Positions 1 through 8,745 are shown, numbered from the stretch's first letter. The stretch is 32,301 nt of DNA from Streptococcus suis (GCF_002960425.1 NZ_POIZ01000021.1:1-32301), one strand, 5' to 3'. The notes: a model not told the origin generated them from the letters alone. Translations and numbers: made by a program.

Positions 1-1
1 G

Positions 2-91
2 GAAGCCTTTTTATATTGTACAAATAGCCACGATTCTGGCAAAAAGACCGACTATCAGACCAATAAACAGAAAAAGACAAACGCCTCTTAA
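2..91 (+). CDS. Possible 3' end of an unidentified gene
   Basis: An open frame enters from the left edge and stops with TAA at 89-91. It gives about 29 hydrophilic, lysine- and asparagine-rich residues ending in KQKKTNAS, which would suit the tail of a protein. The stop codon lies inside the loop of a hairpin (74-102), as at several other gene ends in this window. The fragment is too short to recognise. It could equally be non-coding, because the opposite strand is also open here. Confidence 0.3.
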   Translation, partial: EAFLYCTNSHDSGKKTDYQTNKQKKTNAS

Positions 92-102
92 GTGTTTGTC
101 TT
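74..102. terminator. Hairpin, possible terminator
   Basis: AAGACAAACG (74-83) pairs with TGTTTGTCTT (93-102), about ten pairs with one G-T. An A-run precedes it, so the better U-tract is on the minus strand. On the plus strand the tail is only a short T-run. Confidence 0.4.
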
Positions 103-109
103 CAATCTG

Positions 110-139
110 AAACGACTTCCGTAGGGGAGGTCGTTTTTG
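110..139. terminator. Rho-independent terminator, copy 1 of a 30-base repeat
   Basis: The stem AACGACTTCC / GGAGGTCGTT is followed by a T-run. The same 30 bases occur at 8907-8936, at the other end of the phospho-beta-glucoside locus. Here it would end the gene that enters from the left and insulate the promoter at 205-233. Confidence 0.7.
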
Positions 140-163
140 CGTTTTCTAGAGGAGGAACAGCTT

Positions 164-187
164 TTTTTCCGTTGTGATACGGAAAAA
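164..187. promoter_or_regulatory. Putative operator for the LicR-type regulator, site 1
   Basis: A perfect inverted repeat, TTTTTCCG (164-171) and CGGAAAAA (180-187), has an 8-base spacer. The right half with its left flank, TGATACGGAAAAA, recurs at 4140-4152 before the regulator gene. It ends 40 bases before the -10 box. Binding by the regulator encoded at 4231 is inferred. Confidence 0.5.
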
Positions 188-204
188 CAAAGGGCAGGTA
201 TTGG

Positions 205-233
205 TTTACAATTTACTAGATGGATCATATAAT
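205..233 (+). promoter_or_regulatory. Promoter of the phospho-beta-glucoside operon
   Basis: The -35 box TTTACA (205-210), a 17-base spacer and the -10 box TATAAT (228-233) precede a leader of about 28 bases with a strong ribosome site (AAGGGGAGG) before the ATG at 268. Confidence 0.7.
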
Positions 234-267
234 AAGGATATATTAAAAACAAGAAGAAGGGGAGGTT

Positions 268-1626
268 ATGAAGACAATCAAATTAGTGACAATCGGTGGC
301 GGCTCAAGTTACACTCCAGAATTGGTTGAAGGTATGATTCTTCGTGCACATCAATTACCCATTCGAGAATGGTGGTTTGTTGATGTTGAACAGGGAGCCC
401 AAAAACAGGAAATCGTTGTTAATTTAGCACGGCGCATGGTCAAAAAAGCAGGTTTGGACTGGAAGATAGAGTCGACCTTAGACCGAAGAGAAGCATTGTT
501 AGAGGCTGATTTTGTAACGTCTCAGTTCCGAGTTGGCCAACTACCTGCAAGATACTTAGATGAGACCATTCCCTTGAGTTATGGGATGCTGGGGCAAGAG
601 ACCAATGGGGCTGGAGGAATCTTTAAAGCTTTTAGGACCATTGAAGCATATAAAGGGATTATAAAGGATATGAAGGACTTGTGTCCCAATGCTTGGTTGA
701 TTAATTTTACGAATCCTGCTGGTATCGTAACGGAAGCCATTGCTAATGAACTCCACTGGAAGAAAGTAATTGGTCTGTGTAATATCCCTATTGGTCAAAA
801 GAAACTTGCTGCTCAGATTTTAGGTCAATCAGAAGGAGACCTAAGTACGCGCCATGTTGGGTTAAATCATTTTCATTTTCATGAAGTTTTGGATAAGTAT
901 GGGGAAAATCGTACACAAGTAGTCTTAGAAACATTGTATGGGGATTTGAGAGAGGAGACGCCAGAAGCAGTCAAAAATATTACCAATCTAGAGTTTCCTA
1001 TTCAATTGCTTCGGACGATTGAAATGTTGCCATGTGATTACCATCGTTATTATTTTTTGGAACAAGAAATGTTAGAGGATACTTTGGAACAGTATCGTCA
1101 GGGTAATGTACGAGCCAAGGTTGTGCAAGAAGTAGAGACAGAATTGTTTGAGCTTTATAAAGACCCACAATTGAAAGACAAACCAAAACAGCTGGAACTA
1201 CGTGGGGGTGCCTACTATAGTGATGTTGCCTGTCAAATCATTTGTGCTATCCATAATGATAGTAGAGAAGAATTGACCGTATCTACTGTAAATAGAGGAG
1301 TTATTCCCTATCTACCTGAAAATTGTGTGGTAGAAGTCACCTCGATAATCTCTGCGCAAGGAGCAACTCCACTAGCTTGTCCACCAACTCCGCCGATTGT
1401 AACCGGTTATTTACAACTGATGAAGCAAATGGAGCTTGTCACTGTTCAGGCAGCAATGACAGGTGATTATTCACTGGCTTTACAAGCTTTTACACTAAAC
1501 CCGCTTATTTCAAATGGACCACAAGCTGAGGCGCTATTGCAAGATATGTTACTTGCACATGAGAACTATTTGCCACAATTCGCACCAGCTATACAGCACA
1601 TAAAAGAGAGAAGGAACAATCAATGA
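268..1626 (+). CDS. 6-phospho-beta-glucosidase, glycoside hydrolase family 4
   Basis: This cytoplasmic enzyme would cleave 6-phosphorylated beta-glucosides delivered by the PTS encoded downstream. GH4 enzymes use NAD+ and a divalent metal in a redox-assisted elimination, unlike the GH1 enzyme in the next gene. Seen: the N-terminal dinucleotide-binding loop GGGSSYTPELVEG (about residues 10-22), the metal-ligand cysteine in GLCNIPIG (Cys171) and histidine in GLNHFHF (His201), and a full length of 452 residues. It is the first gene after the promoter and overlaps the next start by four bases (ATGA), so translation is probably coupled. Substrate choice within the LicH/CelF group (cellobiose-P, salicin-P, gentiobiose-P) cannot be read from sequence. 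Confidence 0.93.
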   Translation: MKTIKLVTIGGGSSYTPELVEGMILRAHQLPIREWWFVDVEQGAQKQEIVVNLARRMVKKAGLDWKIESTLDRREALLEADFVTSQFRVGQLPARYLDETIPLSYGMLGQETNGAGGIFKAFRTIEAYKGIIKDMKDLCPNAWLINFTNPAGIVTEAIANELHWKKVIGLCNIPIGQKKLAAQILGQSEGDLSTRHVGLNHFHFHEVLDKYGENRTQVVLETLYGDLREETPEAVKNITNLEFPIQLLRTIEMLPCDYHRYYFLEQEMLEDTLEQYRQGNVRAKVVQEVETELFELYKDPQLKDKPKQLELRGGAYYSDVACQIICAIHNDSREELTVSTVNRGVIPYLPENCVVEVTSIISAQGATPLACPPTPPIVTGYLQLMKQMELVTVQAAMTGDYSLALQAFTLNPLISNGPQAEALLQDMLLAHENYLPQFAPAIQHIKERRNNQ

Positions 1627-3023
1627 CTAAAGACAAGGTATTTTATCAATTTCCAACAAATTTTTTGTGGGGTTCTTCTACATCAGGACCTCAAAGTGAG
1701 GGAATTGAGCCAGGTGATGGAAAAGGAAAGAACAACTGGGATTATTGGTATAGTATTGAGCCTGAACGATTTCATAACACAATTGGCCCTAGTCAAACAT
1801 CAACATTTTACACACATTATGAAAAAGATATTGATTTATTAGTTGAAACTGGGCACACTGTATTTCGGACTTCCATTCAATGGTCGCGTCTTATACCAAC
1901 AGGTACTGGAGAAATCAATCAAGAAGCGGTGTCCTTCTATCGTTCAGTTTTTTCTTTGGTAAGAGCAAAGGGAATTCAACTCTTTGTCAATCTTTATCAC
2001 TTTGATCTTCCCTATTGTTTACAAGAAAAAGGTGGTTGGGAAAATAAGGAAATTGTTCGAGCTTACGAAGCATATGCACGTACATGTTTTGAGTTGTTTG
2101 ATGACTTAGTCGATCGTTGGATTACCTTTAATGAGCCGATTGTTCCAGTAGAGTGTGGTTATCTAGGAAATTATCATTATCCATGTAAGGTTGATGCAAA
2201 GGCGGCAGTTGCGGTGGCTTATCATACACAGTTGGCAAGTTCTTTAGCTGTAAAGGCATGCCATGAGGTAAATCCTCATAAAAAAATCGCTATTGTCTTG
2301 AATCTAACTCCAGCCTACCCTCGTAGTGAGCAACCAGAGGATATAAAAGCAGCTCGAATTGCAGAATTGTTTCAAACAAAGAGTTTTCTAGATCCGTCTG
2401 TGTTAGGAGAATATCCCGATGAATTAGTCGAGCTGATTGATGCATATGGTCTAATGCCAGAGGTCAGCGACGAGGAACTAGCCATAATTAAGGAAAATCG
2501 TGTGGACTTCCTAGGGGTGAATTATTATCAACCCCTTCGGGTACAAGCTCCAACCAATAGTTGGAAAGAGGGAGAACCTCTTACTCCGGAACATTTCTTT
2601 GCCCCATATGATATGCCAGGTAAAAAAATGAATCCACATAGAGGTTGGGAGATTTATGAAAAAGGGATATATGATATTGCGATAAATATTAAGGAAAATT
2701 ACCATAATATCGAATGGTTTGTAACAGAAAATGGTATGGGAGTTGAAGGAGAGAGCGCATTTAAAGACAGTGGACTCATTCAAGATGATTACCGGATTGA
2801 ATTTATCGAAGATCATTTAGTTGAATTACATCGAGCTATCCAAGAAGGGGCGAATTGTAAAGGATACATGTTATGGACCTTTATTGATTGCTGGTCTTGG
2901 TTAAATGCATACAAGAATCGCTATGGATTAGTTGAACTGGATCTAGACACGCAAGAAAGAATTGTTAAAAAATCAGGCAAGTGGTTCAAGAAATTGAGCG
3001 ATGCCAATGGTTTTCATCGCTAG
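1623..3023 (+). CDS. 6-phospho-beta-glucosidase, glycoside hydrolase family 1
   Basis: A retaining beta-glycosidase for phosphorylated disaccharides or aryl glucosides. Seen: the N-terminal signature FLWGSSTSGPQSEG, the acid/base glutamate in TFNEP (Glu171), the nucleophile in VTENG (Glu369) and a C-terminal WSWLNAYKNRYGL segment. At 466 residues it is full length. The PQSEG variant of the usual N-terminal motif suits the PTS-linked 6-phospho subfamily. It starts inside the stop of the GH4 gene and is followed after six bases by the MupG-like gene. Two enzymes of different mechanism for similar substrates in one operon suggest either redundancy or two products of one uptake system. Confidence 0.93.
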   Translation: MTKDKVFYQFPTNFLWGSSTSGPQSEGIEPGDGKGKNNWDYWYSIEPERFHNTIGPSQTSTFYTHYEKDIDLLVETGHTVFRTSIQWSRLIPTGTGEINQEAVSFYRSVFSLVRAKGIQLFVNLYHFDLPYCLQEKGGWENKEIVRAYEAYARTCFELFDDLVDRWITFNEPIVPVECGYLGNYHYPCKVDAKAAVAVAYHTQLASSLAVKACHEVNPHKKIAIVLNLTPAYPRSEQPEDIKAARIAELFQTKSFLDPSVLGEYPDELVELIDAYGLMPEVSDEELAIIKENRVDFLGVNYYQPLRVQAPTNSWKEGEPLTPEHFFAPYDMPGKKMNPHRGWEIYEKGIYDIAINIKENYHNIEWFVTENGMGVEGESAFKDSGLIQDDYRIEFIEDHLVELHRAIQEGANCKGYMLWTFIDCWSWLNAYKNRYGLVELDLDTQERIVKKSGKWFKKLSDANGFHR

Positions 3024-3032
3024 GAGGGAATG

Positions 3033-4139
3033 ATGGTGGAACTGGGCTTTTCAATTTATCCTGAAAACTACTCGCTAGAAGAGAGTCAAGCTTACATTAA
3101 ACTGCTGCACCAATACGGAGCAAGGCGCCTATTTATGAGTTTATTGCAACTTGAAAATGGAGACCGAACAGTTTTCGAATTGTATCAAAAACTAATTGAC
3201 TATGCAAATCAACTAGGGATGACTGTCATTGCAGATATCAGCCCCCATTTTATTGCAGCACAAGGTTGGGAAGGGGCATTGATGGAGCGTGCAGCTGAAC
3301 TGGGGTTGGCTGGTATTCGTCTTGATGAAGCTCTTCCTTTGGAAGAAATCATTGAGATGACACATAATCCATACAACATAAAAGTTGAATTAAATTTGAG
3401 TACAGATAAGACCTTGTTGTCCAAGCTTTTGACTAGTCCTGCAAACAGGAATAATATCATTGCCTGCCATAATTTTTATCCTCATGCTTTTACAGGTTTA
3501 TCCGAAGAGCATTTCTTAGAGATGTCATCTTTTTATCATCAATCTGGCATAAGAACTGCGGCATTTGTCAGTGCACAAACAGCTTCTGAAGGACCATGGC
3601 CATTATCTGAAGGTCTACCAACATTAGAAGATCATCGGTTCTGGCCCCTTCCCTTGCAAATTGCTTGGATGAAGGCAACGGGTTTTATTGATTCTATTTT
3701 GATTTCAAACCAATTTATTTCGGAGGAGGAGCTACAATCCATTCAAACAGCTTTAAGTGAAGATACAATCAGCCTCATGGTTGATGTCGAGGAAGGTTTG
3801 ACTCCCGTTGAAAAAGAGATTGTAGCGTTTGATCATGTTTATAGAGGAGATATTTCTGCTTATGTTCTGCGTTCAACCATGCCTCGTGTGGTGTATAAGG
3901 ACGCATCTGTACCGGCTCGGTCAGACCAAGCAATTCCTGTGGGACGAGGGGATATCTTAATTGATAATGATTTATATGGTCGCTACAAGGGTGAATTGCA
4001 AATTGCACTCAAAGAATTTACCATCAGTCCAAAGGTAAATAAGGTCGGACGAATCAGCCCAGACTATCTTCCCTTGTTAGGCTTTATTAAACCCTGGCAA
4101 AAGTTTAAGCTGGTCATAGCTTCCGAGCACTTTCACTAA
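3033..4139 (+). CDS. MupG/DUF871 family protein, putative 6-phospho-glycosidase
   Basis: A DUF871 protein with an N-terminal TIM-barrel-like part (it opens with ELGFSIYPE, about residues 1-235) and a C-terminal cyclophilin-like part (about 245-368). The characterised member, MupG of Staphylococcus aureus, cleaves MurNAc-6-phosphate-GlcNAc, a cell-wall turnover disaccharide. Whether this protein has that activity is inference, because no murQ- or murP-like gene is present here. The ATG at 3033 is preferred over 3030 because the AGGAGG at 3023-3028 would be only one base from the earlier ATG. The stop codon lies in the putative operator of the next gene. It ends the first transcription block; the regulator gene has its own promoter. 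Confidence 0.85.
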   Translation: MVELGFSIYPENYSLEESQAYIKLLHQYGARRLFMSLLQLENGDRTVFELYQKLIDYANQLGMTVIADISPHFIAAQGWEGALMERAAELGLAGIRLDEALPLEEIIEMTHNPYNIKVELNLSTDKTLLSKLLTSPANRNNIIACHNFYPHAFTGLSEEHFLEMSSFYHQSGIRTAAFVSAQTASEGPWPLSEGLPTLEDHRFWPLPLQIAWMKATGFIDSILISNQFISEEELQSIQTALSEDTISLMVDVEEGLTPVEKEIVAFDHVYRGDISAYVLRSTMPRVVYKDASVPARSDQAIPVGRGDILIDNDLYGRYKGELQIALKEFTISPKVNKVGRISPDYLPLLGFIKPWQKFKLVIASEHFH

Positions 4140-4152
4140 TGATACGGAAAAA
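4129..4152. promoter_or_regulatory. Putative operator for the LicR-type regulator, site 2
   Basis: The sequence TGATACGGAAAAA (4140-4152) repeats site 1 (175-187) exactly. The left half is only partly kept (TTTC). It ends 29 bases before the -10 box, against 40 at site 1, a difference of about one helical turn. It overlaps the stop codon of the MupG-like gene. Confidence 0.5.
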
Positions 4153-4176
4153 GTAGGGACCTCTAGAAATCGCTTC

Positions 4177-4187
4177 CATGTTATAAT
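4177..4187 (+). promoter_or_regulatory. Extended -10 promoter of the regulator/PTS block
   Basis: TG at 4179-4180 is followed by one base and TATAAT (4182-4187). I see no good -35 hexamer 16-18 bases upstream, which fits an activator-dependent promoter. Confidence 0.6.
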
Positions 4188-4230
4188 GTACATATAAGAA
4201 ATCAAAGACTGTTGGAGGAAAGGAGGGAGC

Positions 4231-6225
4231 ATGTTATCTAAAAAAGAAGTACGCTTGTTAGAGGTTTTACTTGCAAAACAGGAGACATTCGTACCAAGCA
4301 TAGAGCTAGCTAAGGTGTTATCAGTGAGTGATCGAACGGTAAGAACGTATATTCATCAACTGACATCTTCTTTAGAAAATAGCGGTGCTCATATCCTTTC
4401 AAAACAGGGTAGTGGTTATTGTTTACAGATTGAACGGCCAGTTGAGTTTGAAATGTTTTGGCAGGAGCAATTGCACCTAAAAAAGCAATTAACCGATTTA
4501 ACCCAACTAGAAGAAGCGGGTGATCGGCAACGGTATATTCTCAATAAGCTCTTGTTTGAGGATCCGATTCAGTCACCAGATTGCTTACAGAGAGAGCTAT
4601 TCATTGGAAAGACTACACTTCATTCCATTTTGGCGGATATTCGGAAACTGTTCACACCCTATCAACTAGAACTCCTAGTGACACGTAAAGGAATTGAGCT
4701 AAGAGGGGATGAACCTGCTATCCGTCACTTTATTATGGATTACTTTTTTGATGAGGGAAATGTTCAATCTGTTTACGGGGTTGTCGAAACCAATCTGTTG
4801 CCAGATATACGATTCACAGACTTAATGTTAATCGTTTTAGACGAGTGTCGGGATGCTAAATTACGTTTATCGGATTTTGTCATGCAGAATCTAGTGCTCC
4901 ATATTGCTCTTCTTTTACAACGGATGAAAATCGGGTCTGGTCTAGACCGATTTCCGATATCGGAGCGTATTCAGTCGTCTCAAGAGTATCTTGTAGCACA
5001 GCGGATTATTGAACGAATCGAAGAAACGTTTCAAGTGACGATACCACCAGAGGAAGCAAATTATATTGCTTTGCACCTTAAGGTAAAACTAACGGGGAAT
5101 CCGAATCAAGATGGTGAGGTGGAAGAGAGATTTAGACAAAATGTGGAGAACAGTCTCCTGCATTTATCACAATTAACAGGCCTAGAGTTGTCAAAGGATC
5201 AGCAACTATTCAAAGGAGTTCTGGCCCATTTGATGCCATTACGTATTCGTTTGGAGAATAATATTCAACTGGGAAATCCCCTCACTGCTGAAATTAAAGA
5301 CAAATATTTTGAGGCTTTCGAATTAACAAAAACAGCATTTGCAGCGATACCAGAACTAATGGGGTATTCGATATCGGATGATGAGTGGGCTTACCTTACC
5401 TTACATGTGATGGCGGCCATAGAACGTTATCAGGGATTTAAGAAGACCAGAGTATTGGTAGTCTGTGCTACCGGAATTGGAAGTGCATTGATGCTAAAGA
5501 ATCGCTTGGAGAAAGAATTTTCATCCAGCTTAGAATTTCTTGATACGGTTAGTTATTATGAAGTGACAGAGGAACGACTGAAGGACGTTGATTTGATTAT
5601 TTCATCCATTAGCTTGTCGAATCTAATTTTTATGACCCCAGTCATTAATGTCAGCGTCTTCTTATCAGAGAAGGACATAGAGGCTATTCGATCTCATTTA
5701 CAGCAAACGACCCCAGTTATTCCTGACCAAGGGGAAAATGTGCTAATGGAAGTAGGTCAGGCTAAGCAGATTGCAGAAGCCGTATTTGCTCCACATAGAA
5801 TAGTCTACCTTGAGGAGGATTGTAACCGAGAAGTAGCCTTGAAGAAACTAGTAGCTTCTTTGAACGAATCCATTGAACCTGATTTTATTGATCGCTTTAT
5901 AGAACAAGTGAATTTACGGGAATCTTACAGCCCGGTTGTCTTTGGGGATCGGTTAGCCTTCCCTCATCCAGCCTTGCCGATGAGTTATTCAGAACAAATT
6001 GTTGTAGGGATATATAAGAATGCTGTGGATTGGGGTCATGGAAAGCAAGTTCAATTCGTCTTCTTATTGTCACCTTCAAAGGGGCGAAATACCTATCTAA
6101 AGCATATTTCACCTTGTCTGGTTGATTTTGTGCAAGATAGAGTTCTCCAAGAACGTTTGTTGGAACATCCAAATTATAGTGAATTAATGAATATTTTTAT
6201 TCCCCTCATTCAAAGAAAGGGGTAG
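4231..6225 (+). CDS. LicR/ManR-type PRD transcriptional activator
   Basis: A multidomain PTS-controlled regulator of 664 residues. In order: an HTH (about 1-60, with SVSDRTVRTYIHQL), a second Mga-like HTH (about 90-155), PRD1 (about 180-290; His224, His282), PRD2 (about 300-400; His333, His392), an EIIB-like domain with Cys412 in VVCATGIGSAL, and an EIIA-like domain with His579 in LAFPHPAL. All the usual phosphorylation residues are present. In this family HPr and the cognate EII components control activity by phosphorylation, so it probably activates this locus in response to its own sugar. It has its own promoter and a strong ribosome site (GGAGGAAAGGAGG). It is followed after 12 bases by the EIIB gene. 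Confidence 0.93.
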   Translation: MLSKKEVRLLEVLLAKQETFVPSIELAKVLSVSDRTVRTYIHQLTSSLENSGAHILSKQGSGYCLQIERPVEFEMFWQEQLHLKKQLTDLTQLEEAGDRQRYILNKLLFEDPIQSPDCLQRELFIGKTTLHSILADIRKLFTPYQLELLVTRKGIELRGDEPAIRHFIMDYFFDEGNVQSVYGVVETNLLPDIRFTDLMLIVLDECRDAKLRLSDFVMQNLVLHIALLLQRMKIGSGLDRFPISERIQSSQEYLVAQRIIERIEETFQVTIPPEEANYIALHLKVKLTGNPNQDGEVEERFRQNVENSLLHLSQLTGLELSKDQQLFKGVLAHLMPLRIRLENNIQLGNPLTAEIKDKYFEAFELTKTAFAAIPELMGYSISDDEWAYLTLHVMAAIERYQGFKKTRVLVVCATGIGSALMLKNRLEKEFSSSLEFLDTVSYYEVTEERLKDVDLIISSISLSNLIFMTPVINVSVFLSEKDIEAIRSHLQQTTPVIPDQGENVLMEVGQAKQIAEAVFAPHRIVYLEEDCNREVALKKLVASLNESIEPDFIDRFIEQVNLRESYSPVVFGDRLAFPHPALPMSYSEQIVVGIYKNAVDWGHGKQVQFVFLLSPSKGRNTYLKHISPCLVDFVQDRVLQERLLEHPNYSELMNIFIPLIQRKG

Positions 6226-6237
6226 GAGGAGTTTTTT

Positions 6238-6549
6238 ATGAAACACATTATGTTAGTTTGTAACGCAGGTATGTCTACAAGTATGCTTGTAACTAAGATG
6301 CAAAAAGCAGCAGAAGAAACAGGGGTTGAAGCAACTATTTGGGCTGTTCCAGTATCTGAAGCCGATAATGAAGTTGCTCAAAAAGAGATTGATGTATTGC
6401 TCTTAGGCCCCCAAGTAAAATTCTTATTGAATGACTATAAGGCAAAATTTGAGCCAGCTATCAAGGTAGATGCTATCAATATGATGGATTACGGAGTAAT
6501 GAATGGGGCTAAAGTTCTAGAAGCAGCTTTAAAATTGATGGAGGCCTAG
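6238..6549 (+). CDS. PTS lactose/cellobiose-family EIIB
   Basis: A cytoplasmic phosphocarrier of 103 residues that passes phosphate from EIIA to the sugar at EIIC. The P-loop-like start MLVCNAGMSTSMLV carries the phosphorylated Cys8. Length and fold pattern match CelA-type EIIB. A strong AGGAGGAG ribosome site precedes the start. The EIIA gene begins one base after the stop codon. Confidence 0.95.
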   Translation: MKHIMLVCNAGMSTSMLVTKMQKAAEETGVEATIWAVPVSEADNEVAQKEIDVLLLGPQVKFLLNDYKAKFEPAIKVDAINMMDYGVMNGAKVLEAALKLMEA

Positions 6550-6550
6550 T

Positions 6551-6865
6551 ATGAGTTCTCCAGAGTATCTTGAAGCCATCATGGGGCTGATCATGTACGG
6601 TGGTGAAGCGAAGGGATTTGCTAGTCAGGCGATTCGAGCAGCCAAAGAAGGTCGTATTGACGAAGCGGAAGAGCTGCTCCACGACGCAACTGCTTCATTG
6701 AATATTGCCCATAAATCACAAACACAATTACTAGCAAAAGAAGCAGGTGGAGAGTCTGTAGAATTATCTTTGTTAATGGTACATGGACAAGATCACTTGA
6801 TGAATGCTTTGACATTTATTGATTTAGCGAGAGAGTTTGTAGATCTTTATAAACAGATTGGATAA
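6551..6865 (+). CDS. PTS lactose/cellobiose-family EIIA
   Basis: A small helical phosphocarrier of 104 residues, trimeric in known members. The sequence LLMVHGQDHLM contains His78, the position phosphorylated by HPr in LacF-type EIIA. His82 and Asp81 in the same motif are also conserved family residues. It begins one base after the EIIB stop, so translation is probably coupled. Confidence 0.95.
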   Translation: MSSPEYLEAIMGLIMYGGEAKGFASQAIRAAKEGRIDEAEELLHDATASLNIAHKSQTQLLAKEAGGESVELSLLMVHGQDHLMNALTFIDLAREFVDLYKQIG

Positions 6866-6883
6866 TTATAGGAGGACTGGGTT

Positions 6884-7324
6884 ATGAAGATATCAAAAAT
6901 AGGTCAAGTTCCAATTGAGCGACTTTTCGCTACTATTCGCCAATCCTTAAAAGATGATTTTCAGCAAAATACGGGTTCCACCTTGCAAGATCAAGACATT
7001 ACCCAGGGACTTACTTATACTAAAACATTTGGTGATAAAGGTCAGCACAGTGTCAAAGTGATCATCGAAGAGTTTTCAGCACCCAATTGTTACGCAGTCT
7101 GTTTTCACTCTAACCGAGGTAAAGAACATGTTTGCTATCGGCTAGAAGATTTAGGGAATGCTCAAACCAATATAGAGTATTCTTATGAGATGGAAGCTGG
7201 TGATATTTTTGTAAAAGGTAACTATTTTCTCATGGAAAAACTGTTTTCAAAAAGTATAAAACGCCAGACAGAGGCCCAATTAGAAGCCCTTATTCGCCAT
7301 TCTGTAGACGGGGCTTCAGCTTAA
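6884..7324 (+). CDS. DUF3284 domain protein
   Basis: A 146-residue protein, apparently soluble, with no signal peptide or membrane segment. It resembles the DUF3284 proteins that occur between cellobiose PTS genes in streptococci and other Firmicutes. Its function is unknown. It has its own ribosome site (AGGAGG) 18 bases after the EIIA stop. The mixed beta pattern in the middle (about 50-110), then a helical, basic tail, resembles a small ligand- or lipid-binding fold, but that is a guess. Its position between EIIA and EIIC suggests a role tied to this transporter. Confidence 0.8.
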   Translation: MKISKIGQVPIERLFATIRQSLKDDFQQNTGSTLQDQDITQGLTYTKTFGDKGQHSVKVIIEEFSAPNCYAVCFHSNRGKEHVCYRLEDLGNAQTNIEYSYEMEAGDIFVKGNYFLMEKLFSKSIKRQTEAQLEALIRHSVDGASA

Positions 7325-7368
7325 TATTTCGATCATATACAATAAAAAAATAGAAAAGGAGACAGATT

Positions 7369-8745
7369 ATGTCAAATATTTCTGAAAAGTTTATGGAAAT
7401 ATCTGGTAAGATTGGTTCGCAACGTCACTTGATTGCGATTCGTGATTCCTTTATTTCCATGATGCCTATTACCATGGCAGGTACGGTGGCCGTTCTTTTG
7501 AATGTCTTTCTGAGGGATATTCCAAACAATATGGGCTGGACAGGTTTTGCAGAGGCCATGCAGCCAATTATTAACATCAATGGTTATGTTTATTTTGGAA
7601 CCATTGGTATCATGGCGCTTGTTTTTTCCTTTACCTTTGGTTACAACTTGTCTTTGATGTACAAGGTCAATCCTTTGGCGGGTGGTTTGATTTCCTTCGC
7701 CTCCTTCATTTCAACTATTCCTCAAAGCCTTACCATTTCAACCGCTTTAGAAGGGGTGGACAAATCGGTTATCACTGCTTTGGAAGAACTTGGTTTGACC
7801 ATTGTTACCACTGATGGTGTTTCTGTATTAGAAACCAGTGAGTGGGGAGCAATCGCCTTGAAATACGGAGGTGCAACTGGTCTCTTCACAGCCATGTTTA
7901 TTGGTTTCTTGGCAACCTTTGTTTATGCAAGTTTGGTGAAACGTAATATTATTATCAAGCTACCAGACTCTGTTCCACCTGCAGTTAACAAGGCTTTCGC
8001 GGCTATTATCCCAGGAACAGCGGCAATTTATGCTTCTTCTATTGTGGCCTATCTTGTATTCTCTGTATCTGGTCAGTCTTTGAGTGATGTGGTATCAACC
8101 TACATTCAGATGCCCTTGCTTGGGCTCTCTCAAGGTCTTGGCTCAGTAGTGCTGTTAACCTTCCTTGTCCAGCTCTTCTGGTTCTTTGGCCTACATGGTC
8201 ATAACGTATTGGCACCGATCATGGATGGTATCTATGGTATTGCTTTGAATGAAAATACAGCGGTTTATGAGGCAACAAGAAATGTAGCAGACCTACCTTG
8301 GCTATGGACACGCGGTTCCTTTGATGCCTATGCTCAAATGGGAGGTTCAGGTGTAACACTAGCTTTGATTATCGCTATCTTCCTCTTCTCCAAGCGGGAA
8401 GAATACAAGATGGTTGCTAAGCTATCCGCTCCGATGGGAGTCTTTAACATCAATGAACCTATTACCTTTGGTATTCCGATGGTATTGAATCCACTCTTTG
8501 TCATTCCATGGTTGATTGTGCCTCCAGTTTGTGCAGCTATTGCTTACTTAGCGACTGCTGCTGGCCTTATTCCTCCGGTCTTTCTAGCTGTTCCTTGGAT
8601 TACCCCTCCAGGACTCTACGCTTATCTAGCAACAGGTGGTAATGTAATGGCAGCTCTAGTCTCTCTCTTCAACCTCTTTGTAGCCTTCTTGATTTGGACT
8701 CCATTTGTTATTGCAGCCAATAAGGTTAAGGCTGGTGAGGACTGA
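7369..8745 (+). CDS. PTS cellobiose-family EIIC permease
   Basis: The membrane channel and sugar-binding component (458 residues, about ten hydrophobic segments). The start ISGKIGSQRHLIAIRDSFIS and the loop NINEPITFGIPMVLNP near residue 365 are typical of CelB/LicC EIIC; the NEPITFG loop contributes to sugar phosphorylation in this family. It has no fused EIIA or EIIB, in line with the separate genes upstream. A ribosome site (AAAAGGAG) lies before the ATG. The stop codon overlaps the start of a tiny membrane protein gene by one base. Confidence 0.95.
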   Translation: MSNISEKFMEISGKIGSQRHLIAIRDSFISMMPITMAGTVAVLLNVFLRDIPNNMGWTGFAEAMQPIININGYVYFGTIGIMALVFSFTFGYNLSLMYKVNPLAGGLISFASFISTIPQSLTISTALEGVDKSVITALEELGLTIVTTDGVSVLETSEWGAIALKYGGATGLFTAMFIGFLATFVYASLVKRNIIIKLPDSVPPAVNKAFAAIIPGTAAIYASSIVAYLVFSVSGQSLSDVVSTYIQMPLLGLSQGLGSVVLLTFLVQLFWFFGLHGHNVLAPIMDGIYGIALNENTAVYEATRNVADLPWLWTRGSFDAYAQMGGSGVTLALIIAIFLFSKREEYKMVAKLSAPMGVFNINEPITFGIPMVLNPLFVIPWLIVPPVCAAIAYLATAAGLIPPVFLAVPWITPPGLYAYLATGGNVMAALVSLFNLFVAFLIWTPFVIAANKVKAGED

